DNA of 64,000 nucleotides from CAZJHX01 sp964545715 (GCA_964545715.1 CAZJHX010000015.1:32423-96422), one strand, 5' to 3'. Numbered from the stretch's first letter, positions 46,514 through 56,072 are shown. Program-made: numbers and translations. The notes: generated by a model not told the origin, from the letters alone.

Positions 46514-48859
46514 ATGATTCGATGGACCGTCGCGCTCTCCTTCCCCCTTCTTGCGGCTCTGCTGGGATGTCCGGCGGGCGACGCGCGCAGCACCGGCACG
46601 GGTGGCGGCGGCACGTCGGATGACACTGAAAACGCGACCACGACCACGGTTACGGGGGGGACGGACACGGGCGGGGTGACGGGCGATGACACGCCGGGCT
46701 GTCCGCCGGGGGTGTGCCAGGACGACGCCACGGGCAAGCCGTGTGCGGCCTGTGATTCGCTGCCGACGCCCTACGGGACGTCCTGCAAGATCAGCGGCAC
46801 GCCGGACCCGCCGACGTCGATGACGACCGAGAACGCCTTTCCAAACCTGCTGTTCAACCGGCCGGTCCATCTGACTAACGCGGGCGACGGCACCGGCCGG
46901 CTCTTTGTGGTGGGCAAGCTGGGGTCGATAGTGGTGCTGCCCAACGATCCGAGCGTGACGTCGGGCCAGGTGAAGGTCTTTCTGGACATCAAGAGTCGCG
47001 TGGACGCGGGGCCAAACGAGGCGGGGCTGCTGAGCGTGGCGTTTCATCCGGACTACAAGAACAACGGGCGCCTGTTCGTGAACTACACGGGCAACAACAA
47101 CGGGCAGCTGAGCACGTTCATCTCGCGGTTTGATGTCACCTCGGATCCGGACAAGGCGGACGCGAGCAGTGAGCAGGTGCTGATGGTGTTTCCGCAGCCG
47201 TTCGGCAATCACAACGGCGGGCAGATCGCGTTTGGACCGGACGGCTATCTGTACATCGGCACCGGTGACGGCGGCAGCGGCGGGGACCCGTACAACTACT
47301 CGCAAAACCTGCAGTCGCTGCTGGGCAAGATGCTGCGCATCGACGTCGACAAGACCGGCGGTGGCCTGCCGTACGCGATCCCGGCGGACAACCCGTTTGC
47401 GACGTCCAGCACCAACCGCAAAGAGCTCTACGCCTGGGGGTTGCGAAACCCGTGGCGCTTCAGCTTTGACTCGCTGTCCGGAAAGCTGTGGGCGGGCGAC
47501 GTGGGCCAGGACCTGTGGGAGTTCGTGCACATCGTCGAAAAGGGCAAGAACTACGGCTGGCGGATCGTCGAGGGGACGCACTGCTTCAATCCCAAGACGG
47601 GCTGCGACAAGACGGGGCTGGAGACACCCGTGGTCGAGTACAGCCACTCGCAAGGTGAGTCGATCACGGGCGGACACGTGTATCGGGGCAAAAAGTACCC
47701 GGCGCTGTATGGGGCGTACGTGTATGGCGACTACGCGTCGCGAAAGATCTGGGCGGCGCGGTTTGGCGACGACGATAAGACGGCCGACGTCACGAAGCTG
47801 GCCGACTCCAACATCACGGTGTCCAGCTTTGGCGAGGACGAGGATCGCGAGCTGTACGTGGTGGACTACCCGTATTTCCAGCAGACCAAAGGCAAGATCT
47901 TCAAGTTGGTGCCCCAGGCGGCGGCGCCGCCGACGTCGAACTTCCCGCTGAAGCTCAGCGACACCGGCTGCTTTACCGATGTGGCCAAGATGACGCCGGC
48001 GCCGGGGCTGATCGGGTACACCGTCAACGCGTCGCTCTGGCACGATGGGGCGCGGAGCGAGCGGTACGTGGTGCTGCCCGACGGCGGAAAGATGACGCCC
48101 ACTGACAGCGGCGCCTGGTCCTTTCCCGAGGGGACGCGCTTCATCAAGACCTTCATCTACGATCAGGCTGGCGGCGTGCCTCTGCGCACGGAGACGCGCT
48201 TCATCATTCGCGAGGGCGCGCGCGTCAAGGGCTACACGTATAAGTGGAACGCCGAGCAGACCGACGCCGAGCTGTTGAGCAGCGCCGCGGAGGAGACGTA
48301 TGAGATCAATGGGACGCCGCTGACATGGCATTTCCCGAGCCGCTCACAGTGCTTGAAGTGTCACAACGAGGCGGCGGGCGAGACGCTGGGCCTGCAGACG
48401 GGCCAGCTGAACAGGTCGTTCGACTACGGCGGCGTCACGGCCAATCAGCTCTACGCATACGAGCGCATGGGCGTGCTCTCGTCGGTGCCTGCCAACCCGG
48501 TGGCCTTCCCCGATCCGGCTGACACGTCCGCTCCGTTGGAGAAGCGCGCCCGGGCGGCGCTGCACGTCAACTGCGGCAACTGCCACCTGCCGGACGGTCC
48601 GATCACCACGCCGCTGGATCTGCGGTACGAGACGGCGCTGAGCGCCATGAACGCCTGCGAGGTCGCGCCCGAAAAGGGTGACCTGGGCGTGACGGGCGCA
48701 AAGATCATCGCGGCGGGCAAGCCCGAGTCGTCGGTGGCCTGGTTGCGCATGAAGGCGCTAAACGACGACCGCATGCCCAGCATCGGCAGCTTCGTGGTCG
48801 ACACCCCCACTGTGAAGCTGATCAACGAGTGGATCACCGGCTTGTCCGGCTGCGAATAA
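46514..48859 (+). CDS. PQQ-type sugar dehydrogenase fused to a diheme cytochrome-like domain, lipoprotein
   Basis: 781 residues from ATG at 46514. Lipobox LLGC (Cys18), then Thr/Gly-rich linker. A six-bladed glucose/sorbosone-dehydrogenase-like propeller covers about 95-465, with FHPDYKNNGRLFVNYTG, GDGGSGGDP and WGLRNPWRFSFD. The C-terminal 300 residues carry two CxxCH haem-binding motifs, CLKCH and CGNCH, and resemble the SO2930-type diheme c cytochrome family. Together these suggest a periplasmic or surface dehydrogenase passing electrons to haem c. Cofactor and substrate are inferred from family only. Confidence 0.87.
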   Translation: MIRWTVALSFPLLAALLGCPAGDARSTGTGGGGTSDDTENATTTTVTGGTDTGGVTGDDTPGCPPGVCQDDATGKPCAACDSLPTPYGTSCKISGTPDPPTSMTTENAFPNLLFNRPVHLTNAGDGTGRLFVVGKLGSIVVLPNDPSVTSGQVKVFLDIKSRVDAGPNEAGLLSVAFHPDYKNNGRLFVNYTGNNNGQLSTFISRFDVTSDPDKADASSEQVLMVFPQPFGNHNGGQIAFGPDGYLYIGTGDGGSGGDPYNYSQNLQSLLGKMLRIDVDKTGGGLPYAIPADNPFATSSTNRKELYAWGLRNPWRFSFDSLSGKLWAGDVGQDLWEFVHIVEKGKNYGWRIVEGTHCFNPKTGCDKTGLETPVVEYSHSQGESITGGHVYRGKKYPALYGAYVYGDYASRKIWAARFGDDDKTADVTKLADSNITVSSFGEDEDRELYVVDYPYFQQTKGKIFKLVPQAAAPPTSNFPLKLSDTGCFTDVAKMTPAPGLIGYTVNASLWHDGARSERYVVLPDGGKMTPTDSGAWSFPEGTRFIKTFIYDQAGGVPLRTETRFIIREGARVKGYTYKWNAEQTDAELLSSAAEETYEINGTPLTWHFPSRSQCLKCHNEAAGETLGLQTGQLNRSFDYGGVTANQLYAYERMGVLSSVPANPVAFPDPADTSAPLEKRARAALHVNCGNCHLPDGPITTPLDLRYETALSAMNACEVAPEKGDLGVTGAKIIAAGKPESSVAWLRMKALNDDRMPSIGSFVVDTPTVKLINEWITGLSGCE

Positions 48860-48866
48860 GGCGCGC

Positions 48867-50912
48867 CTAATCGATGGTCGGCAGGCCGTCCTGAATCGTG
48901 GACGAGATGAACGACGTGTAGATCTTGACCGCCTCCAGCGTGGTGAAGACCGCAAAGTGGTCGGCGTCCTCAAACTGGGCCAGCGCGGCGGTGCGCTTGT
49001 CCTGACCGTATACATAGTTGCCGCTGACCGGCCGCTCGACGGTGGGGATGCCCAGGATGCCGTGCGCCTGCGAGGGCTGCGCCGCCGGCTTCAGGATGGG
49101 GATCTTGGCCGCCGCCGCCAGATTGTCTGTGCTGATGCCCGGCGTCTGCTTGTCGTTGGTTCCCTCGGTCAGCAGGATGTTGATCGGCGGCACGCCCTCG
49201 GCCGGATGGTTATACAGCGGTGCGTACGTCAGCGGATCGGTGACGTCGACCAGGTTCTGCATCAGCGCCACCGCCGGGTGGAACGTGGTCATCTCGTCGG
49301 GGTTGCTGACGAAGAGCGCCGCCTCCAGTACCGCCTTGATGTTCAAGATGTCCTTGCGCCGAATCGTGGTCTCGCTCAGGCCGCCGCCCGCGCCGCTGAG
49401 CACGATGGCCTTGACCCCTTTGATAAACGGCGCAAACAGGCCGCCGCTCAGCCCGCCGTGGCTGTGCCCGAAGAAGTACACGTTGTCAGGGTCAAACCGG
49501 ATCTCGTCGCCGGACCGCGCCACGTCGCTGCTGATGATCAGCGAGTTGCGCACAAACTGCCCCTGCACCATCACGTCGATGGCCGACTGCCGAAAGTTCG
49601 TTCGCGCCGCCGCCACGTTGAAGAAGTTGAAGGAGTTGATGATCTCGCCCCCCTCGTCCCCCTCGTACCGCGTGCCGTGCAGCGGCTGGTCGATGCCCAT
49701 CACCGCGATGCCCAGCTGTGTCAGCTGCGACGCCGGCGAATAGGTGGATCCGCCGGCAAATGACTTCCAATCGCCCCCGGTTCCGTGCCCGTACATGACG
49801 ATAGGCCAGCCCTTCTCGGGCATCTCACCCCCCGTCGGCACCGCCAGCGCAAACCGCAGCTGCTCCACCTCCTGCACGATTGGCTTGCCGTCTCCGTCGT
49901 ACTTGATGTCACCGCCCTCGGCCACATACGGCTTCTCGCCCGACTGGAAGTTGGGCGACCCGTACACCCCCTCATACATGTCGTAGTCTTTGGTGTGCCC
50001 GCCGTCGACGTTGTACTCCAGCTCCGACAGCACCAGGCTCTCCAGAGCCGGTGGCGTGCTCTCATTCTGCACAAAGTCCGCCAGCGAGCTCAGCCCCGCC
50101 GTGGGCGCGTCGGTAGTAAAGACGGTCGCCACCGCGATCTCCTCCGCCTCCAGCTGCGAAAACGCCTTCTTCTCCAGCCAGAACCGCAGGGGCTCATATG
50201 CGTCGCCAAGCGGCCCCTCCCCCTTCAACCCCTCAGCCACGATCGCCGGCTGCCCAATCGGCTCGCCGTCGCCGCCCTTCACACCTCGAGTCACGATGCA
50301 CGCGTACGTCGTGCTCTCTCGCAGCGGCGTCCCAAACAGCGGCTGCACTGTCAGCGACTGATGCGCGATGAACTCGGCCTGCGCCGTACCCCACCACGAC
50401 GTCTGCACTGGATAACGTGTGCTGAAGAAGGTCGAGTCCTTGTCCACATCCACCAGAATCACGTTGGACCCCGGCTGCCACGACTCGGCCACCGTGCTGA
50501 TGCTCTTTGGCTCGATGGCGTCCTCAAACCGAAACACCACTGACGGCGTCAGACTGAAGCCCTTCACCAACTCCTCGGCCGCCGCCACATACTTTACGAC
50601 CAGCTCCACGTCGTTCGGATTCGGAAAGCCCGTCAGATCCAGCTTCCCGTCCTTCATCCGCAGATCGCTCGGATACGGCGCATCAAACAGCCCCGCGCCA
50701 TCCAGGTCGATCATTGGCATCACGCCGGGCAGGCCCCCGGTATCCCCTGTGTCGCCGGTATCGCTTCCATCCGGCTCAGCGACGTCCGCCTCCGCGCCAG
50801 TAGTATCTGAGGCCACCGGCGGCTCATCATCGTCGCCGCAACCCGCCAGCAGCAGACTCGCCACCAGCAAGCACTTGCCGAGCCCGCCAGAAATCAGTTC
50901 GTGGAGTTTCAT
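48867..50912 (-). CDS. Alpha/beta-hydrolase lipoprotein
   Basis: 681 residues. Lipobox LLAGC (near residue 25), then a linker with DTGDTGDTGG. An N-terminal beta-rich region (70-330) precedes an alpha/beta-hydrolase fold with oxyanion-side GHGTGG, the nucleophile elbow FGHSHGG and a late DADHF that may supply the catalytic histidine. An esterase or lipase acting at the cell surface is likely; the substrate is unknown. Ends 8 bases from the convergent dehydrogenase gene. Confidence 0.85.
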   Translation of the reverse strand: MKLHELISGGLGKCLLVASLLLAGCGDDDEPPVASDTTGAEADVAEPDGSDTGDTGDTGGLPGVMPMIDLDGAGLFDAPYPSDLRMKDGKLDLTGFPNPNDVELVVKYVAAAEELVKGFSLTPSVVFRFEDAIEPKSISTVAESWQPGSNVILVDVDKDSTFFSTRYPVQTSWWGTAQAEFIAHQSLTVQPLFGTPLRESTTYACIVTRGVKGGDGEPIGQPAIVAEGLKGEGPLGDAYEPLRFWLEKKAFSQLEAEEIAVATVFTTDAPTAGLSSLADFVQNESTPPALESLVLSELEYNVDGGHTKDYDMYEGVYGSPNFQSGEKPYVAEGGDIKYDGDGKPIVQEVEQLRFALAVPTGGEMPEKGWPIVMYGHGTGGDWKSFAGGSTYSPASQLTQLGIAVMGIDQPLHGTRYEGDEGGEIINSFNFFNVAAARTNFRQSAIDVMVQGQFVRNSLIISSDVARSGDEIRFDPDNVYFFGHSHGGLSGGLFAPFIKGVKAIVLSGAGGGLSETTIRRKDILNIKAVLEAALFVSNPDEMTTFHPAVALMQNLVDVTDPLTYAPLYNHPAEGVPPINILLTEGTNDKQTPGISTDNLAAAAKIPILKPAAQPSQAHGILGIPTVERPVSGNYVYGQDKRTAALAQFEDADHFAVFTTLEAVKIYTSFISSTIQDGLPTID

Positions 50913-51004
50913 GGCCCCGAATCCTATCCGAACTGCAGTATGCTATGCGACCCCGACGATCGGCACGGCCGCAGTGCCTCAAAACGCGCCCAGGAGGACC
51001 ATCC

Positions 51005-51589
51005 GTGGTCAGGCTCACACGCATCTATACTCGCACCGGCGACAAGGGCGAGACCCGCCTCGTCGGCGGCCAGTCGGTCCCAAAAGACAGCCTCCGCATC
51101 GAAGCCTACGGCACCGTCGACGAGCTCAACGCCATCATCGGCCTCGTCCGCACCAGCCTCATGACGTCCAATGCCGAAGCTGCCCTTAAAGACCGCCTCG
51201 CGACCTGGCTCAAAGAGCTTCAAAACAACCTCTTCAACCTGGGCAGCGACCTCGCCACCCGCACAGAAGACCGCTGGGAAGGCCAACCCCTCATCGTCCA
51301 GGAGGACGTCACCGCCCTCGAAGCCCTCATGGACGACCTCAACGAAGACCTCCCGCCGCTCAAGTCCTTTGTCCTACCCGGCGGCGGCCCCGTAAACGCC
51401 TTTCTCCACCAGGCCCGCACCGTCTGCCGTCGAGCCGAGCGCATCACGATCACCCTCGCCCGTGACGAACCGCTGGGTGATCAGGTCATCCCCTACATCA
51501 ACCGCCTCTCGGACGCCCTGTTCGTCTGGTCCCGCTGGGTCTCCAAACGCCTGGGAGAAGACGAGTTTCTCTGGGAAGCCGTCAACTGA
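51005..51589 (+). CDS. Corrinoid ATP:cob(I)alamin adenosyltransferase, PduO type
   Basis: 194 residues from GTG at 51005, preceded by AGGAGG. IYTRTGDKGETRLVGG at the N-terminus is the ATP-binding signature, AYGTVDELNAIIGL follows, and RTVCRRAERITITL with YINRLSDALFVWSR closes the helical bundle. PduO-type enzymes make adenosylcobalamin from cob(I)alamin. Some are encoded with microcompartments, but this gene is 9 kb from the vertex-protein operon. Confidence 0.95.
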   Translation: MVRLTRIYTRTGDKGETRLVGGQSVPKDSLRIEAYGTVDELNAIIGLVRTSLMTSNAEAALKDRLATWLKELQNNLFNLGSDLATRTEDRWEGQPLIVQEDVTALEALMDDLNEDLPPLKSFVLPGGGPVNAFLHQARTVCRRAERITITLARDEPLGDQVIPYINRLSDALFVWSRWVSKRLGEDEFLWEAVN

Positions 51590-51594
51590 GTGTC

Positions 51595-52164
51595 CTACAC
51601 GGGTGGCGTAAACAGCTCATTAAGGTCGATCACGAGCCCGGCAAAGGTATCCGGCTCAAATACGCCCGCGTCTGTCATCGCCTCGACGATGCGATACGGC
51701 CCGCCGTCCAGCACCAGCCGCGACAGCGTCTTCTCGATCGGGTCCACAATCCAGTACTCCGCCGTGCCTATCGACGCATACCAGTTCAGCTTAACGACCC
51801 GGTCGTAACGTACGCTGCTGGGCGAGATCACCTCCACCACGAGGTCCGGCGCGCCCTTATCCAGCGCCTTATCCGGCACCGCGCCATGGTCCGCCCGATA
51901 GAACTGAACGTCGGGCATAACCCCGCGCAGATCGCTGATCCGGACCTTGTAACTGGACGTCAGCGGCATCCCTCCATGTTCTCGCGCCCACGCATACAGC
52001 TGGCCTGCCAGTACCGTCACGGCCCACTCATGCGGCTTGCTGGTCACCGGCTCCAACTCCACCAGCCGCCCGTCGATGAGCTCGCGCGTGTCGCCCTCGG
52101 GCAACTCGATGAACTCCCGCCAGGTAACAAGACTCTTTGCGGCGCCGACCGTGCTGCTAGACAT
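51595..52164 (-). CDS. Uma2-family (DUF820) putative nuclease
   Basis: 189 residues. The PD-(D/E)xK-like core is visible: ELIDGRLVEL, VMPDVQFY, APDLVVEVISPSS (Asp and Glu-x-Ser/Lys positions) and KLNWYASIGTAEYWIVDP, which is the diagnostic Uma2 segment. The family is widespread in cyanobacteria and myxobacteria; a restriction-like fold is known, but no cellular role. Ends just downstream of the convergent adenosyltransferase gene. Confidence 0.9.
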   Translation of the reverse strand: MSSSTVGAAKSLVTWREFIELPEGDTRELIDGRLVELEPVTSKPHEWAVTVLAGQLYAWAREHGGMPLTSSYKVRISDLRGVMPDVQFYRADHGAVPDKALDKGAPDLVVEVISPSSVRYDRVVKLNWYASIGTAEYWIVDPIEKTLSRLVLDGGPYRIVEAMTDAGVFEPDTFAGLVIDLNELFTPPV

Positions 52165-52173
52165 ATCGTGATT

Positions 52174-52911
52174 CTATCGCTCGCCTTCGGCATGGTCCAT
52201 CTCAGATTTCGCGGGCTCCGGCGCCGTGGGCGGCGGTGCACGCATCCATTTGGCGTAGCCGGGCGTCCCATAATCGCCCCCTGCCATCCGGTTGGTCGCG
52301 CGGCGCCACCGCGCCTTGCCGCCGCGGGCCGGGTCCCGAGTTTGTTCGATCGAGCGGCCCCGCTTCAGCCTGGGCCAGCCGCGCTTGAGCGGATAGGTCA
52401 AGTCGAACATCGTGGTGCCGCACGGGTCCTCCAGCTTTACCCGGTCGCGCTTGTTCGACAGCCCAAACCGATCGTAGACGTAGTCCACGGTCACGCCGCC
52501 ATTGCCGTCGATGTCGTCGTTGGCGCCAAGCACCACGAACCCTTTCGGCGGCACCACCAACGCGCTGTCCGCCGAAATCACGTGGCTGTCCTCCTTTCCG
52601 TCCGACAGCCGCCAGCCCGCCAGCCGCACTGGCTTGTCGCCGGCGTTGTAAAGCTCGACGTATTCGCCCATTCGATCCCGAACCTGACCCGGATCCGCGT
52701 GGATCTCCGTTACATAAAGCACGGCTCCACACGTTGGCGGTGGCGGAGGTATGGGCTGGGTCTCAGCCGTTGGCGGCATGACCGGCATCTGCACCTGTGC
52801 AGCCCCGGCCGGCGGCGCAGTGGGCTGGTTCAGCGGCTCCAGCTGTTCGAGCTGTTCGCGCTGCGAACATCCGGCCAGTGCCATGACGATACTCAACAGG
52901 ACAAGTCTCAA
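52174..52911 (-). CDS. Lipoprotein with lamin-tail (LTD) domain
   Basis: 245 residues. Lipobox MALAGC (Cys15). A Pro/Gln-rich linker is followed by an LTD domain: LYVTEIHADPGQVRDRMGEYVELYNAGDKPVRLAGWRLSDGK begins with the EI..P....GEYVEL..NxG signature. Residues 95-190 complete the immunoglobulin-like sandwich. LTD domains are common on exported bacterial proteins with nucleases or calcium-binding parts; here it stands alone. Confidence 0.87.
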   Translation of the reverse strand: MRLVLLSIVMALAGCSQREQLEQLEPLNQPTAPPAGAAQVQMPVMPPTAETQPIPPPPPTCGAVLYVTEIHADPGQVRDRMGEYVELYNAGDKPVRLAGWRLSDGKEDSHVISADSALVVPPKGFVVLGANDDIDGNGGVTVDYVYDRFGLSNKRDRVKLEDPCGTTMFDLTYPLKRGWPRLKRGRSIEQTRDPARGGKARWRRATNRMAGGDYGTPGYAKWMRAPPPTAPEPAKSEMDHAEGER

Positions 52912-53001
52912 GGCGCCCTCCCGCGCTGGTTGCCACAGAGACCAGTGCGAGAGGCGTGCCGTGGTCGGCCGCCTTTGATTTCAGTGGGTTAGCTGCGCTT
53001 G

Positions 53002-53060
53002 AGTCTCACTTTCAGTGCCACATTGGGACTGAAGTCTCAAAAATGGGAGCGGGTGAGACT
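53002..53060 (-). other. Nested inverted repeats directly downstream of the KH-protein gene
   Basis: AGTCTCAC at 53053-53060 (minus-strand reading) pairs perfectly with GTGAGACT at 53002-53009. Within it, TTCAGT and ACTGAA (53012-53034) form a second stem, and a third AGTCTCA copy lies at 53033-53039. The outer arm starts one base after the stop codon of the KH gene. A U-run of five bases is inside the loop, not after the stem, so it is not a standard intrinsic terminator. Confidence 0.55.
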
Positions 53061-53061
53061 G

Positions 53062-53361
53062 CTATTCGATGATTTGAAGGACGGACCGGCGCTGCAGCTT
53101 GGTTGCCGCATTGCTCAAGATCGTGCGGAGGGAGCGGGCCATGCTGCCCTGGCGACCGATGACCTTGCCGATGTCCTCGCGGGCAACGGTCAACTCGATC
53201 ACGACGGTCGATCCACTCTCGACCACCACTGTGGAGATGCTTTCCGGGTAGTCCACAATCGCGCCGGCTACGACCGTAATCAGCTCGTTGATGATACGCC
53301 CCTCTTCCGAGAGCGTTCTTTCCCGATCAACCATCTCTGCCACCACGTTGGCTCTACTCAA
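53062..53361 (-). CDS. KH-domain RNA-binding protein (KhpA-like)
   Basis: 99 residues from TTG at 53361, which has GAGG upstream; ATG at 53334 would give 90 residues, nearer to KhpA. The KH core VAREDIGKVIGRQGSMARSLRTIL has the GxxG loop (GRQG) and flanking helices. The N-terminal helix ELITVVAGAIVDYPESI is typical of the YlqC/KhpA group. These small proteins bind structured RNAs. It is notable that its own downstream region is strongly structured. Confidence 0.88.
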   Translation of the reverse strand: MSRANVVAEMVDRERTLSEEGRIINELITVVAGAIVDYPESISTVVVESGSTVVIELTVAREDIGKVIGRQGSMARSLRTILSNAATKLQRRSVLQIIE

Positions 53362-53422
53362 CTCTCAACCTCAGCCGCGCAAGTATAGACCCTTGCATTG
53401 ATTTTTCAAGGGTCTCGCAAAG

Positions 53423-54412
53423 CTACCGCCCCACTTTGAGCGGGACCGTGAGTGTGCGCGCCACTTCGCTTGCCATGGGGTCGAATGCCGCCACCCGCAC
53501 TTTACGTAGCGCGCTTTTCACGCAGCCTTTGAACGCCCCTGAGCGGGCGCCATTTCGGCCGATGTGAAGGTTGCCAAGCGACCCGCCGGGCATGATCGAG
53601 AAACACAGCGTCGTGCCGGGAAATGCGGAGTTGCGCGCGGCCTCTCGCTGTGCGCACCCGATCAATTTGGGTGTTACTCGGCGACTCACAGAGTTGACGT
53701 CCGAGGCTGTCAGCGAGCGTCCACCGCCGCCGCCGCCACCGAAATCCAGGTTTTGCACCTTGCGCACCCTGCACGCGCCCGGCCGCAGGTCCTTCGAGGT
53801 CGCCAGCATCGGCCCTGGATCACCCGTGTCCCCGGTGCCTCTGGCGCCACGGCGACGCGTACGGGTTCGCTTGTCCGCGACCTCCCGGAACGTGACCTTC
53901 TCGTCCGCCCAGTCGATGCCGCCAACGGTATTCAGGTAGCCTTGCTCGGAGATCTCCGTCAGCTCCAGGGTCTTGAGCAGCATGACCGTGTATCCGCTGG
54001 CAGTAATCGCCTTCCGGTTCTTCCAGCGCTCCCAGCCGTACCACGATCCCGCCGCAACCACGCCGATCACCACCGCGACCATGGCCATCTTCGGCGCCCG
54101 GCGCACCGAGCGAACCCGGTCCTCCGCCTTGTCCAGATCGCGCTCTTTGGCCGCCTGCTCGCGCTCGAGCTGGATCTCTTTGATGAAGTCGACGAAGGCG
54201 CGCACCTCGCGGACCGGGTGCCAGTCCGGATGCGCCGACTCTCGAATGCTGGTGTCCGGGCCGATCTCGCCCTTCTTCAACAGCTCCTTGACCTCCGGTG
54301 GCGTGAACGGCCCGAGGTCCCGACCATCCTTCTGGTACAGCCAACGAGTCTTGGAGAATTTGCGGCCGCGCCGCTTCCGGCTGCGTCCTGCCTGGCTCTT
54401 GCTCCGCGTCAC
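53423..54412 (-). CDS. GYF-like domain, membrane segment and AgmX/PglI-like C-terminus
   Basis: 329 residues. After a basic tail, WLYQKDGRDLGPFTPPEVKELL matches the GYF_2 domain (about 23-75). A single membrane segment (about 110-125, MAMVAVVIGVVAAGSW) separates it from an external region with a poly-Gly run. The C-terminal 100 residues have the AgmX/PglI pattern with paired cysteines (KLIGCAQREAARN, FKGCVKSALRKVRV). Related proteins in Myxococcus act in gliding and polar assemblies. The partner is unknown here. Confidence 0.8.
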   Translation of the reverse strand: MTRSKSQAGRSRKRRGRKFSKTRWLYQKDGRDLGPFTPPEVKELLKKGEIGPDTSIRESAHPDWHPVREVRAFVDFIKEIQLEREQAAKERDLDKAEDRVRSVRRAPKMAMVAVVIGVVAAGSWYGWERWKNRKAITASGYTVMLLKTLELTEISEQGYLNTVGGIDWADEKVTFREVADKRTRTRRRGARGTGDTGDPGPMLATSKDLRPGACRVRKVQNLDFGGGGGGGRSLTASDVNSVSRRVTPKLIGCAQREAARNSAFPGTTLCFSIMPGGSLGNLHIGRNGARSGAFKGCVKSALRKVRVAAFDPMASEVARTLTVPLKVGR

Positions 54413-54432
54413 AGAAGATCAGATTGGCGGAT

Positions 54433-54891
54433 TCACCGGGATGGGTCAAGGGCGCCTACAAGGTCGACGCGCCACCCGTCCGCTTCTCGGATCATCGATA
54501 CGCGACTGGGCTCTCGAGCGGGCTCGTCCTTGCCGGTTTCGTACGTCACCTCCAGCTCGACCCGATCGTCCACCGGCTCCAGCGTATCGACCTCTTTTAT
54601 CGGCGCATCAAACGTCAGATGGCGCACCCGCAGCAGCTGATCCGGCTCCAGCTTTTTCACGCCTTCCGGCAGCGACGCGTTCACCTTCTCCGCCTGCGCC
54701 TTGAACAGCGCTTTGGACGGCTCCGACAGCAGCTCATACGCCTGGCTGCGATATCCGGGATACGGCTCCCGAGCGTACTTGGTCATGCTGCGGTGAAACT
54801 GCCGGTACACGGACTCCGGGGTCGGCTTCTTGTTGCCGCAACCCGTCGTCAGCAGGGTGGCGATCAGCAGCACGGGGCTCAGGCGCATCAT
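54433..54891 (-). CDS. Small lipoprotein, unknown
   Basis: 152 residues from ATG at 54891 (AGG 8 bases upstream; a GTG at 54897 is an alternative). Lipobox LLTTGC. The mature part (RQFHRSMTKYAREPYPGYRSQAYELLS, VSMIREADGWRVDLV) has the helix-then-sheet look of NTF2-like/DUF4878 lipoproteins. Three other lipoproteins lie within 3 kb, but no pathway can be named. Confidence 0.75.
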   Translation of the reverse strand: MMRLSPVLLIATLLTTGCGNKKPTPESVYRQFHRSMTKYAREPYPGYRSQAYELLSEPSKALFKAQAEKVNASLPEGVKKLEPDQLLRVRHLTFDAPIKEVDTLEPVDDRVELEVTYETGKDEPAREPSRVSMIREADGWRVDLVGALDPSR

Positions 54892-54968
54892 CGGCACAAC
54901 CTAACAGCGGTCTGGGGGGCTGTCACGTCGCTTCCGCTTGGTACGCCGATCAGGTATAGAAATGGCCT

Positions 54969-56066
54969 GTGAGACTCGCCGAATTTGCCGTAGCAGCTCT
55001 TATCGCCACCGCCCTGACGCTCTGTGGGTGTGACAAAGACGAGCACGATCCCGAGGTGTTGGGCGCGCACGAGACGTTCATCGCCGCCATTAAGGCGCGC
55101 GACGCCGGGCGTGTCCTCGAGCTGTCCCAACCCGAGCTGGCCGAGCACATGGACAAGCTCTATGCCGAGATGGCCGAGGTCGCCGCGCGAATCACCAAAG
55201 AGTATCCCGCGCACGATCGTGACGCTGCGCTCGCCAACATCGGCGCGGAGCTGCTCAAGGGCGTCAGCAGCGGCCGCGAGCTGTTCATCGCGCTCGTGGA
55301 TTTCACTGCCGTACGCTGGGGCGCCGACGTCGACCGAGGCCTTGCGGTCAAACGGATCGATCGCGATGGCGCCGAAGCGGTCGTCGAGACCGCAGGTGGC
55401 GAGACCTTCCGCTACATCCAGGCCAAAGACGGCTGGCACTGCACCACCGCGCTGGCCCAATTCGAGAGCTATCCGTCACTGAAGACGCTGCGACACAACA
55501 TCGGCATTGCCAAGCGCAATCTCGGCACCTGGTCCAAAGCGACGGCCGAGAGCCTGGACCCGACCAAACCCGAGGGCGCCTTCAACATCGTCGCCCTGAC
55601 GGTCAAGCGTGGCGCGCGCGTCATGCTCTACGGTCTTCTCGACAAGCCATCGCACGAGCGGCTCAAAGCGGGCGCCGCCGCCGCGACCAAGTATCAAGCG
55701 GCTGTCGAGAAGCGCTTCCCGAAAAAGGCCGATCGCCACGCATACCTGCAAAAGCGCGGCATCAGCTGGGTGGAGCGCGTGTCCGACGAGAAGACGCTCT
55801 TCGCCGCCCTATGGGACGCCAAAGTGATCACCGGCGAGCTGGACTTCCCTGATCCGGTCAAGATCGACGGCGTGCGCGGCGAAGGCGACGTCCAGAGCGT
55901 CGTGATCAAGAAAGGCGACGCCGACGTGCCCGTAGCTTTCCGCCGCGCACTCGGCGGTCGGTGGATGCTCAGCCACCTGGAGCCTGCTCTAGAGCGCGAA
56001 GTCGTGAGAAAGCTGGAAGCCGAGCTGGGCGCCATCCCGGTCGCCGGTGCGCCGGCTGCTCCCTGA
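54969..56066 (+). CDS. Lipoprotein, unknown, two-domain
   Basis: 365 residues from GTG at 54969. Lipobox TLCGC (Cys21). Residues 30-160 and 165-355 look like two helical/sheet units of the NTF2-like kind (HETFIAAIKARDAGRVLELS; FRRALGGRWMLSHLEP). No enzyme motif. It stands alone on the plus strand between minus-strand genes. Confidence 0.75.
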   Translation: MRLAEFAVAALIATALTLCGCDKDEHDPEVLGAHETFIAAIKARDAGRVLELSQPELAEHMDKLYAEMAEVAARITKEYPAHDRDAALANIGAELLKGVSSGRELFIALVDFTAVRWGADVDRGLAVKRIDRDGAEAVVETAGGETFRYIQAKDGWHCTTALAQFESYPSLKTLRHNIGIAKRNLGTWSKATAESLDPTKPEGAFNIVALTVKRGARVMLYGLLDKPSHERLKAGAAAATKYQAAVEKRFPKKADRHAYLQKRGISWVERVSDEKTLFAALWDAKVITGELDFPDPVKIDGVRGEGDVQSVVIKKGDADVPVAFRRALGGRWMLSHLEPALEREVVRKLEAELGAIPVAGAPAAP

Positions 56067-56072
56067 GGCGGC

